13,564 nucleotides of DNA from DAIOEK01 sp964600595 (GTDB lineage: Bacteria; Chloroflexota; Anaerolineae; Anaerolineales; Anaerolineaceae). Numbering within the stretch: position 1 is the first letter of the stretch; every line of letters begins with the position of its first letter. Positions 8,121 through 13,564 of this stretch are shown piece after piece. A program made the translations under genes and the position numbers. The DNA is taken from contig CAZRKL010000063.1 in the NCBI GenBank assembly GCA_964600595.1, positions 1 to 13,564 of the forward strand, given 5' to 3'. Below the pieces are notes generated by a model. It made no database searches, was not told the DNA's origin, and saw only the letters and a program-made list of their open reading frames with translations.

Positions 8121-8636
8121 TCACAAGGATGGTTTTGCAGGGACAGGGATTTGGGCGGTTTTTTGCCCCTGATTCATTCCCTCTCTGAGGGCAAGTTGCA
8201 CCGTTATTGAACCATTCTCCGTTTGTAAAGGCACAACCAGGCGGGGAAAATCCAAAGTTGAAATTTGCGAACCTCTTCCGATGATTAAAGTTGGCGGTGA
8301 GATTGTTGATTCGTAACCCGATTGACTCAGTTTAACGGATGCCCGCCCCGTTATGACGTTGCCTAATTCTGCCACGCCACTTTGAACAAGTGAATCGAAT
8401 TCCGCTAGCTTTTCGCCCATCATAATGGAAACAATTTTGATGGCTGTATCATTATCCAGACTATACATCACCATCCCCTCTACCGAACCGACCAGCGCAA
8501 TGATCACGGTTACATCATCTGTGACATAGGCAGCCTTATCCAGAGTCAGGTCGCCCTTGATTGCCTCGCCGCCAGTCTCAGCTTTGATAACTTCGCAGAC
8601 CGCTTCAAGAAATGGATTGAGGAATTTTACATTCAT
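8121..8636 (-). CDS. CheX-type CheY-P phosphatase, second copy
   Basis: A 171-residue tandem paralogue of the preceding CheX. It has the same start pattern (FLNPFLEAVCEVIKAE), the same VTDDVTVII strand, and the active-site helix SGVAELGNVITGRASVKL with E90 and N93 at exactly the same residue numbers. STISPPTLIIGRG and LDFPRLVVPLQTE also parallel the first copy. The intervening regions differ considerably, so this is not a recent duplication. The ribosome binding site is weaker (AAGG, 5-6 bases before the ATG). It is the last gene of the upstream operon, and an intrinsic terminator follows within 7 bases of its stop. Its substrate could be the same CheY or another receiver protein. Confidence 0.82.
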   Translation of the reverse strand: MNVKFLNPFLEAVCEVIKAETGGEAIKGDLTLDKAAYVTDDVTVIIALVGSVEGMVMYSLDNDTAIKIVSIMMGEKLAEFDSLVQSGVAELGNVITGRASVKLSQSGYESTISPPTLIIGRGSQISTLDFPRLVVPLQTENGSITVQLALREGMNQGQKTAQIPVPAKPSL

Positions 8637-8666
8637 GCGTACCTTCGCTTTCTGGTTTCTTTTTGC

Positions 8667-9188
8667 CTATTTTCCGGCAACTGCTTTTTGAATTAATGGA
8701 ACAAAGCTGACATCTTGCTGATCTGGAGGGCTCTCGCGCACAGCCAGGTGAACAGTGAGCAACCCCAGTTCTGTTTCGAGAGGAACTACGAGCCTGCCAA
8801 AATCAATCGTTGATATCTGGGTGTTTTTCCCGATGACCATTGTAGGGGGAGAGATGGTTGAATCCACACCTGTTTTGGATAGTTCTACGGTGGCTTTTCC
8901 AGAAATCACATTTCCCAATTCTGCAATACCGCTCTGGGCAAGATTATCAAAATCTGAAAATGCTTGTCCCAGCATTCGGGAAACAAAAGCCAATCCAGTC
9001 TCTTTGGATAATTCCAGTAGTACAACTCCCTGAATCTGCCCGACAATATTAATGAGAACAGTGACATCATCGGTGGTATGGGCACCATTGTGGACTGTGA
9101 TTGGTCCACGATTGATCTCCAGTTTCAACTCAGCTTTCATTACCTGGGCTGCTGCCTCCAGGAATGGGTTGAGATATCTCACATCCAT
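8667..9188 (-). CDS. cheX: CheX-type CheY-P phosphatase, first copy
   Basis: A 173-residue protein of the CheX family. It has the N-terminal LNPFLEAAAQVMKAE helix typical of CheX, a TTDDVTVLINIVG strand (38-50), and the active-site helix SGIAELGNVISGKATVEL with E90 and N93. A segment STISPPTMVIGK and a C-terminal strand region follow. CheX hydrolyses the phosphate of CheY-P and has one active site per chain. The ATG is preceded by GAGGAGGAATAACCC, a strong ribosome binding site. The next gene, 30 bases downstream, is a clear paralogue with catalytic residues at identical positions. Whether it acts on CheY, on the CheB receiver or on a distant receiver is not shown by the sequence. Confidence 0.83.
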   Translation of the reverse strand: MDVRYLNPFLEAAAQVMKAELKLEINRGPITVHNGAHTTDDVTVLINIVGQIQGVVLLELSKETGLAFVSRMLGQAFSDFDNLAQSGIAELGNVISGKATVELSKTGVDSTISPPTMVIGKNTQISTIDFGRLVVPLETELGLLTVHLAVRESPPDQQDVSFVPLIQKAVAGK

Positions 9189-9213
9189 GGGTTATTCCTC
9201 CTCGGAAATTTCA

Positions 9214-10059
9214 TTACACACCAATACCAATAAACTTTTCGGCAGCCTCAATCGCTTGAGACATTTGATCAAAAGCTGAAGTAAATTGATCTTCATTAAT
9301 TCCCAGGGTAGCTAAAGCCACCGGGTCTAGTTCATAGCGTAAACCATCTTTACCCAGGCTGATTCCCAACATCATTAATGCTGCATCTGCAAGATGTACA
9401 GCAGATGCCAGCAATACATATTCACCTGCTAAAACTGGATGATGGTGAAATTCAATGGCTCTTTGTAAACCTTCCGGCAGGTTCCAGCGTTTTGCCATTT
9501 CTGCTCCCATGCGAGCATGATCAATCCCGAAAATTTCAACTTCCAATTCGTTAAATGATCTTCCCTGCCAGTTAATCTTGTTTGTATCAACATTTCGCAG
9601 GATCACTTCAAACGCCAACTTGCCAATATCACACAGCAAACCGGCATGATAAGCCTCTTCAGAAATATCTGAACCAAACTTTTTAGTAAGCCACTGCGCA
9701 CCGGTGGCAATGCCGATGGAGTGTTTCCATAAATCGCCCCTATCTAATTCGTAGCCTGGAACAGGTTTGTAAAGAAAAGTGGAAACTGAAGCCGCCAGCA
9801 CCAGGCTCTGGATGGTGTTTTGACCCAGGTACACAACAGCTTGTTGAACCGTGGATACCGGACTGGCCAACCCGTAATAAGATGAATTGACCCAGCGGAG
9901 AACCGTGCTGGTAAGTCCCTGATCCATCACCAGCACATTGGCAAGATCATCCATGTTTGATTTTGGATTACGGATCAGGTTGAGAGCCTTCTGCGCTACC
10001 TGGGGTAGCGGGGGAAGGTCACCAACCTGCTTGATCAGTTCATCTATGCTGGGGGGCAT
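9214..10059 (-). CDS. HDOD-domain protein
   Basis: A 281-residue single-domain HDOD protein. It opens with the HDOD signature (LPPLPQVAQKAL, then DDLANVLVMDQGLTSTVLRW and NSSYYG), continues with AVVYLGQNTIQSLVL, and has an HD-like core at YHAGLLCDIGKLAF and FHHHP. In the core, the histidine of the common HDIG pattern is cysteine (LLCDIG), so a metal-dependent phosphohydrolase is unlikely; HDOD domains are generally thought to be non-catalytic signalling modules. The start ATG lies 2 bases after cheR, with a weak AGCAGG upstream. It sits between cheR and the cheX pair, in the same operon. A link between chemotaxis and another signalling pathway, such as c-di-GMP or protein-protein regulation, is an inference. 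No receiver, EAL or GGDEF domain is attached. Confidence 0.85.
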   Translation of the reverse strand: MPPSIDELIKQVGDLPPLPQVAQKALNLIRNPKSNMDDLANVLVMDQGLTSTVLRWVNSSYYGLASPVSTVQQAVVYLGQNTIQSLVLAASVSTFLYKPVPGYELDRGDLWKHSIGIATGAQWLTKKFGSDISEEAYHAGLLCDIGKLAFEVILRNVDTNKINWQGRSFNELEVEIFGIDHARMGAEMAKRWNLPEGLQRAIEFHHHPVLAGEYVLLASAVHLADAALMMLGISLGKDGLRYELDPVALATLGINEDQFTSAFDQMSQAIEAAEKFIGIGV

Positions 10060-10061
10060 AT

Positions 10062-10874
10062 TTACCTGCTCTCTTTTTGATAGAAGGATCCGCCCAGGTT
10101 GGCAAATCCGATCTCAGAGGGACGGGGAATAATTTCTGTACCACCCAGGAATAAAATTCCGCCCGGGCGTAGGGATTCTTGAAATTTCCGGTAGAGGGTA
10201 TCTTTTGCTTCTACAGTGAAGTAGATAATTACATTACGGCAAACGATAAGATCAAAATTCTTTTCAAAAGGATCCATCAATAAATTGTGTTCGCGGAATG
10301 TGATTTTCTTTGCAAGGCTTTCTTTCACGAACCAGGGCGGTCCTCCTGCGTCAAAATATTTAGCGCGTTGATCTGCTGCCACATTGCGAATATCATCCGG
10401 AGCGTAAGGTCCCCGCGCGCGTGCCTTGGCGAGGATGGAACGATCTAAATCAGTAGCCAGAATATGATGATTTTTATTTGCAGAAAGTTCATCCAGCATA
10501 ATTGAGAGCGTAAAAGGTTCTGAACCATTGGAACAGCCGGCACTCCATATACGCAATGTGTTTTTTGATGCTAAATCCGGTTTATTCATTGCCTCTTTTA
10601 ATAGTTGAGGCATAACTTTGGTTCTCAGGGTTAACCAGCGGTCTTGATCGCGGAAAAATTCAGAGACATTTATTGTGAGGTAATCACGAAATTTGGATAA
10701 TTCTTTCTGATCAGACGTAAGCTTTTGGATGTATTCATCCCAGGAGGGGATACCAGAGCGTACCAGCCAGGAATCTAAACGTCGCTGCATCTGTTCACTT
10801 TTATATTGATTCAAATCAATATTGAGCAGTTTCTTTACCTGTATTTTGATTTTTTCGTAAACAGTCTGTTCCAT
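10062..10874 (-). CDS. cheR: Chemotaxis protein methyltransferase CheR
   Basis: A 270-residue SAM-dependent O-methyltransferase that methylates receptor glutamates. The N-terminal helical domain includes the basic segment QMQRRL (28-33) and the signature DYLTINVSEFFRDQDRW (64-81). The SAM-binding motif is WSAGCSNGSEP (111-121). The usual GEEP is GSEP here, but the glutamate next to proline (E120) is kept. LATDLD provides the acidic ribose-binding residue, and CRNVIIYF and LFLGGTEII are standard CheR segments. No C-terminal TPR is present and the length is the basic CheR length. None of the receptors whose ends are visible carries an NWETF-like tether. The stop is 2 bases before the next start, so the following HDOD gene is tightly coupled. 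Confidence 0.92.
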   Translation of the reverse strand: MEQTVYEKIKIQVKKLLNIDLNQYKSEQMQRRLDSWLVRSGIPSWDEYIQKLTSDQKELSKFRDYLTINVSEFFRDQDRWLTLRTKVMPQLLKEAMNKPDLASKNTLRIWSAGCSNGSEPFTLSIMLDELSANKNHHILATDLDRSILAKARARGPYAPDDIRNVAADQRAKYFDAGGPPWFVKESLAKKITFREHNLLMDPFEKNFDLIVCRNVIIYFTVEAKDTLYRKFQESLRPGGILFLGGTEIIPRPSEIGFANLGGSFYQKESR

Positions 10875-10899
10875 AATTTGCTCTCAATAAAAATGAAAA

Positions 10900-11979
10900 T
10901 TAGATTCTGTCCAGCTTTTTTTGAATTCCTGCAGCGATTTCAGTTAACGGAAGTACTGAATCTGCTACTCCGGCTTCATATACACTGCGGGGCATACCCC
11001 AAACGATACAGGTTGATTCGTCTTCTGCGATGATGTAACCACCTGCTTCATGTACCAACTGGCAACCGGTTGTACCATCGCTGCCCATACCAGTGAGGAT
11101 GACTCCCAGCATGGATTTTCCATATAACGGAACCATGGATGCCATCGTTACATCAATGGCGGGTCTGACTCCATGGACGGTTGGATTTTGGTTCAGGGTT
11201 ACCTGTCCATTGCGGTCAAAAACCATATGAAATCCACCCGGTGCAAGTAAAGCCCGTCCCACTTCGAGTTTGTCGCCTGGTTCTGCCTCTTTCACTTTTA
11301 TTTTTGATATTGAATCCAGACGGTCCGCGAGTGAGCGGGTAAATCCGACAGGCATGTGCTGAACGATGACTACGGCAGCGGGAAGATCTGCCGGAAGGTC
11401 GGGCACCAATGTGTTCAACGCTCGTGGACCTCCGGTTGACGACCCGATGAATAGAACTTTGTCATTCTGATTTAACGAGCGGGAGGATTTACTCACTTGC
11501 TGGAGCATCGTCGCGGGGACAGGGGCTCGTTTTTGGTGTGAAGTAAGTGAGTACACTTTAGTCGATGCAGCCTTAATGATCTTTTCAACAGCATCGGCGA
11601 TAACCGCGTGTACATTGGCTTTATTGCTGGGTTTGGCGATAAAATCGACTGCTCCCAGGGTAAGTGCTTTCACTGTCTCAACGGTACCTTCATTGGTGAG
11701 GCTGCTTAACATGACCACCGGACGGGGGAAGCGGGTCATAATTTCCCGCAGGGTTGATAATCCGTCCAGATGGGGCATTTCCACATCGAGTGTAACTACA
11801 TCGGGATTTAACTTTGGAATGAGTTCAAGCGCTTCGTTTCCATCTCTGGCTGATCCAACGACAGTAATCCGGGGGTGGTCTCCCAGATGCTTGGCGATGG
11901 TGAAACGCATGAAGGCAGAATCATCCACAACCAGCACGCGGATGGTTTTTTCCTCGGTTGATGTTCCCCGGTTCATCAT
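10900..11979 (-). CDS. cheB: Chemotaxis protein-glutamate methylesterase CheB
   Basis: A two-domain protein of 359 residues from the first ATG. The N-terminal receiver domain has D19/D20, phospho-acceptor D65 (VTLDVEMPHLDG), S92 and K116. A linker of about 40 residues follows. The C-terminal methylesterase domain carries the triad S181 (FIGSSTGGPRAL), H208 (VIVQHMPVGF) and D301 (LTGMGSDGTTG). CheB removes methyl groups from receptor glutamates and is activated by CheA phosphorylation. Three in-frame starts lie side by side: GTG at 11982, then ATG at 11979 and 11976. GGGAGAG lies 6 bases before the GTG and 9 before the first ATG, and I chose the first ATG. cheR follows after 25 bases. No residue is visibly missing. 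Confidence 0.93.
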   Translation of the reverse strand: MMNRGTSTEEKTIRVLVVDDSAFMRFTIAKHLGDHPRITVVGSARDGNEALELIPKLNPDVVTLDVEMPHLDGLSTLREIMTRFPRPVVMLSSLTNEGTVETVKALTLGAVDFIAKPSNKANVHAVIADAVEKIIKAASTKVYSLTSHQKRAPVPATMLQQVSKSSRSLNQNDKVLFIGSSTGGPRALNTLVPDLPADLPAAVVIVQHMPVGFTRSLADRLDSISKIKVKEAEPGDKLEVGRALLAPGGFHMVFDRNGQVTLNQNPTVHGVRPAIDVTMASMVPLYGKSMLGVILTGMGSDGTTGCQLVHEAGGYIIAEDESTCIVWGMPRSVYEAGVADSVLPLTEIAAGIQKKLDRI

Positions 11980-11988
11980 CACAGATGA

Positions 11989-11995
11989 CTCTCCC
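11989..11995 (-). promoter_or_regulatory. cheB ribosome binding site GGGAGAG
   Basis: The site overlaps the first base position of the cheY stop codon. It is 6 bases from GTG 11982, 9 from ATG 11979 and 12 from ATG 11976, so it does not separate the first two candidates. The arrangement suggests that cheB translation follows cheY closely. Confidence 0.6.
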
Positions 11996-12351
11996 TAACC
12001 CAGCAATTTATTGATAGCGCTCAGAACACGATCTCTCTCAAAAGGTTTAACCACAAAATCTTTGGCGCCTGATTTCACCGCTTCAAGAACAACAGACTCC
12101 TGACCGAGCGCAGTGAGCATCACCACTTTCGCGTTGGGATCGATTTTTCTCAGTTCTTTCAGCGCTGTCAGTCCATCCATTTCAGGCATGGTTATATCCA
12201 TCAGCACCATATCTGGTTTATTAGCTTTGTAGGCTTCTATGGCTTTCAAACCATTATCTGCTTCGACAACCTCAAAGCCATCGGTGGTGAGCATCTTAGA
12301 TATTCTCACCCGAAGGAACTCTGCGTCATCAACAATTAAAATTTTTGTCAT
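11995..12351 (-). CDS. cheY: Chemotaxis response regulator CheY
   Basis: A stand-alone 118-residue receiver domain with no output domain. The acidic pair is D8/D9, the phospho-acceptor is D52 (MVLMDITMPEMDG), the switch threonine is T80 (VVMLTALG), the aromatic switch position is F99, and the conserved lysine is K102 in VKPF. These are the complete set of receiver residues, so the protein should accept phosphate from CheA and act on the motility motor or another output. It is the only free-standing CheY in the window. AGAGGAG stands 5 bases before the ATG. It ends 12-15 bases before the cheB start, with the cheB ribosome binding site touching its stop codon. Confidence 0.92.
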   Translation of the reverse strand: MTKILIVDDAEFLRVRISKMLTTDGFEVVEADNGLKAIEAYKANKPDMVLMDITMPEMDGLTALKELRKIDPNAKVVMLTALGQESVVLEAVKSGAKDFVVKPFERDRVLSAINKLLG

Positions 12352-12368
12352 CGTGACTCCTCTGGTAT

Positions 12369-12851
12369 TTATAGATCTCTTTCTGTGCCGCCGATTACCC
12401 GAACGGTCATTTTTCCTTGAGCAACATACAAACGGACTGTGCGTCCGGTGTTTCCACCTACTTCAACATTTAGAAGCTTGATATTTAGTTTTTCGAACAT
12501 GGCTTTGGCAGCTGCAGCGTTCCGTGTACCGATATCGAAGGTTTTGCTTAAGGTGGTGTTGATCAACATGTTTGCGCCACCAGCCATGTAAACTTTTATG
12601 TTCCGTAAATCTGATCCTGCTGCTCTCATTTTCTCGAGCATCACAGGAATACCTGTATCGACAAATTTTGTTGAGGTCTTATCTCCATCAGTATTCTCTG
12701 GCAGCACTGCATGTAATAGTCCTCCTATCTTAAATCTGGGACAGATCATCCCAATCCCAACGCAGGACCCAAGACCATAGGCAACCAGAATGTCTTCTGG
12801 ATCCTTACTGATCACCAACTCCCCTAGACCTACACTTAACGTGTTACTCAT
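12369..12851 (-). CDS. cheD: Chemoreceptor glutamine deamidase CheD
   Basis: A 160-residue protein matching CheD, which converts specific receptor glutamines to glutamate and in Bacillus/Thermotoga systems is held by CheC as part of adaptation. The nucleophile motif is YGLGSCVGIGM with C30. The histidine follows in GGLLHAVLPEN (H47), and the downstream KFVDTGIP and KVYMAGGANML segments are typical of the family. The threonine six residues before the cysteine, part of the C-H-T triad described for Thermotoga CheD, is A24 here. The ATG overlaps the end of cheC (ATGA arrangement). The cheY gene starts 17 bases after the stop. The length is normal for the family. Confidence 0.92.
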   Translation of the reverse strand: MSNTLSVGLGELVISKDPEDILVAYGLGSCVGIGMICPRFKIGGLLHAVLPENTDGDKTSTKFVDTGIPVMLEKMRAAGSDLRNIKVYMAGGANMLINTTLSKTFDIGTRNAAAAKAMFEKLNIKLLNVEVGGNTGRTVRLYVAQGKMTVRVIGGTERDL

Positions 12852-13462
12852 ACACTCTTCTGTGTCAGATACTTCTCGAGATTTGCGGGATCAGGAATGA
12901 CCCAAAAGTCGGCTTTCACAGCCCGTTCTGCATATTTAAAACTTGCTTGAAAAGTTATGACATGTTCGCTGATTCCACCTGTAGTTGCCACGATAATATC
13001 GAGGATGGCTCCGATCATATCGACCATGACAGCCGGAGGAGTAGGGCGGGATGAAATGCCAGTACTCGCGGCAACGGCATTCATAAAAAATGATGCGGTC
13101 AGGTTACCCACTTCTGCCAGGGCAGATCTTTCCAGTGATCCAAGTTGTTGTGTTGATCCCGGTGGCACTTCCATGAGCATATCGACCATTTCGAGCGCTT
13201 TTTCATACGGGAAAACAAGCATAAAATGACCAGAGAGGTCACCCTCAGCTTGCAGGTATATCCCAACCGCTTCATTTTCTGGACCGCCAAGCGCATTTGG
13301 AATTTCCCTGACTTTCATTAACTTCACACAGGGATTATCTACAGTGAGTGGCCCTCCCACCATGGTAGAAAGTCCGCTTGCCGCAGAGACCAGCCCATCT
13401 TTTGCAATCGATTGAAGGACTTTTAGCAATTCTTCGCTGAAATAAGTTGGTTCACCTGTCAT
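12848..13462 (-). CDS. cheC: CheC-type CheY-P phosphatase
   Basis: A 204-residue protein of the CheC/CheX/FliY family, cytoplasmic, expected to dephosphorylate CheY-P and to bind CheD. The second active-site helix is intact: SALAEVGNLTASFFMNAVA, with the catalytic pair E117 and N120. It is followed by the family's proline segment RPTPPAVMVDMIGAIL (about residues 138-153). The first helix (about 18-35, SIAKDGLVSAASGLSTMVGG) keeps the small-residue pattern, but the E and N of the usual ExxN pair appear to be S18 and K21, so only one site should be catalytic. The ATG is preceded by AAAGGAT at good spacing. The gene's last bases overlap the cheD start by 4, which implies translational coupling and fits the known CheC-CheD partnership. 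Confidence 0.85.
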   Translation of the reverse strand: MTGEPTYFSEELLKVLQSIAKDGLVSAASGLSTMVGGPLTVDNPCVKLMKVREIPNALGGPENEAVGIYLQAEGDLSGHFMLVFPYEKALEMVDMLMEVPPGSTQQLGSLERSALAEVGNLTASFFMNAVAASTGISSRPTPPAVMVDMIGAILDIIVATTGGISEHVITFQASFKYAERAVKADFWVIPDPANLEKYLTQKSV

Positions 13463-13477
13463 TTCTTATCCTTTTCG

Positions 13478-13564
13478 TTAATGAAGCCCTGCCAATTTAT
13501 ACATTCCTGGAACATCAACAATGAGAGCAACCTGCCCATCACCGAGAATCGCCGCGCTGGATAT
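13478..13564 (-). CDS. cheA: Chemotaxis histidine kinase CheA, C-terminal end (partial)
   Basis: Only the last 28 codons and the TAA stop are in the window; the gene begins beyond the right edge. The tail contains AAILGDGQVALIVDVPGMYK, which matches the end of the CheW-like regulatory (P5) domain of CheA, where a run like ILGDGxVALIxDVP is characteristic. P5 binds CheW and the receptor hairpin tip and couples receptors to the kinase. CheW proteins do not usually end in this way, and the position directly upstream of cheC-cheD-cheY supports cheA. The stop lies 15 bases before the cheC start, and the cheC ribosome binding site (AAAGGAT) sits in that gap, so the two genes are probably co-transcribed. 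A CheW-fusion protein of another kind cannot be fully excluded from so short a piece. Confidence 0.8.
   Translation of the reverse strand: MSSAAILGDGQVALIVDVPGMYKLAGLH

Noticed and set aside
8755..9109. Open frames overlapping cheX1 on both strands
   Set aside because: cheX1 has a strong ribosome binding site and full family motifs; the others have neither.
1..13564. Mobile elements, CRISPR arrays, tRNA or rRNA genes
   Set aside because: No transposase, integrase, regularly spaced repeats or structural RNA signatures were seen; the repetition noticed is homology between receptor genes.

Overview
The window is one contiguous chemotaxis locus. Every gene I support lies on the minus strand, so transcription runs from high to low coordinates. 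The set is CheA (C-terminal end only), CheC, CheD, CheY, CheB, CheR, an HDOD-domain protein, two CheX-type phosphatases, three methyl-accepting chemotaxis proteins (MCPs) and one CheW. CheC, CheD and CheX are present and no CheZ is seen, so this is a non-enterobacterial chemotaxis system of the Bacillus/Thermotoga kind. Moderate GC, strong GGAGG-type ribosome binding sites and the overall gene style made me think of Chloroflexota (Anaerolineae-like). That placement is a guess and no marker gene in the window supports it.

Layout in transcription order. 13564-8121 is a tightly packed operon: cheA end, cheC, cheD (4-base overlap with cheC), cheY, cheB, cheR, HDOD gene, cheX1, cheX2, with gaps of 2-30 bases. 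It closes with an intrinsic terminator at 8114-8086. After 248 bases comes a receptor unit, mcp1 (7872-5419) and mcp2 (5380-3050), 38 bases apart. Then, after 188 bases, cheW (2861-2409), and after 179 bases containing a long hairpin, mcp3 (from 2229, running off the left edge).

How the parts work together (family knowledge): the MCPs sense ligands outside the membrane and control CheA through CheW. CheA phosphorylates CheY and CheB. CheR and CheB methylate and demethylate the receptors, and CheD deamidates receptor glutamines. CheC and the CheX proteins remove phosphate from CheY. The locus therefore has one CheY and three proteins of the CheC/CheX fold.

The most striking observation is in mcp3. 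Its cytoplasmic signalling hairpin aligns without gaps to that of mcp1 on both arms. At the turn of the hairpin, the membrane-distal tip that normally docks CheA and CheW, about 140 residues (554-693) are inserted in frame and look like a PAS/Cache-type sensor module. This would be a second sensory input placed directly at the kinase-control tip. Secondary oddities are a CheC with only one intact phosphatase site, a CheD lacking the usual triad threonine, tandem CheX paralogues, an HDOD protein inside the operon, and a hairpin with duplicated TTGTACAA palindromes before mcp3.
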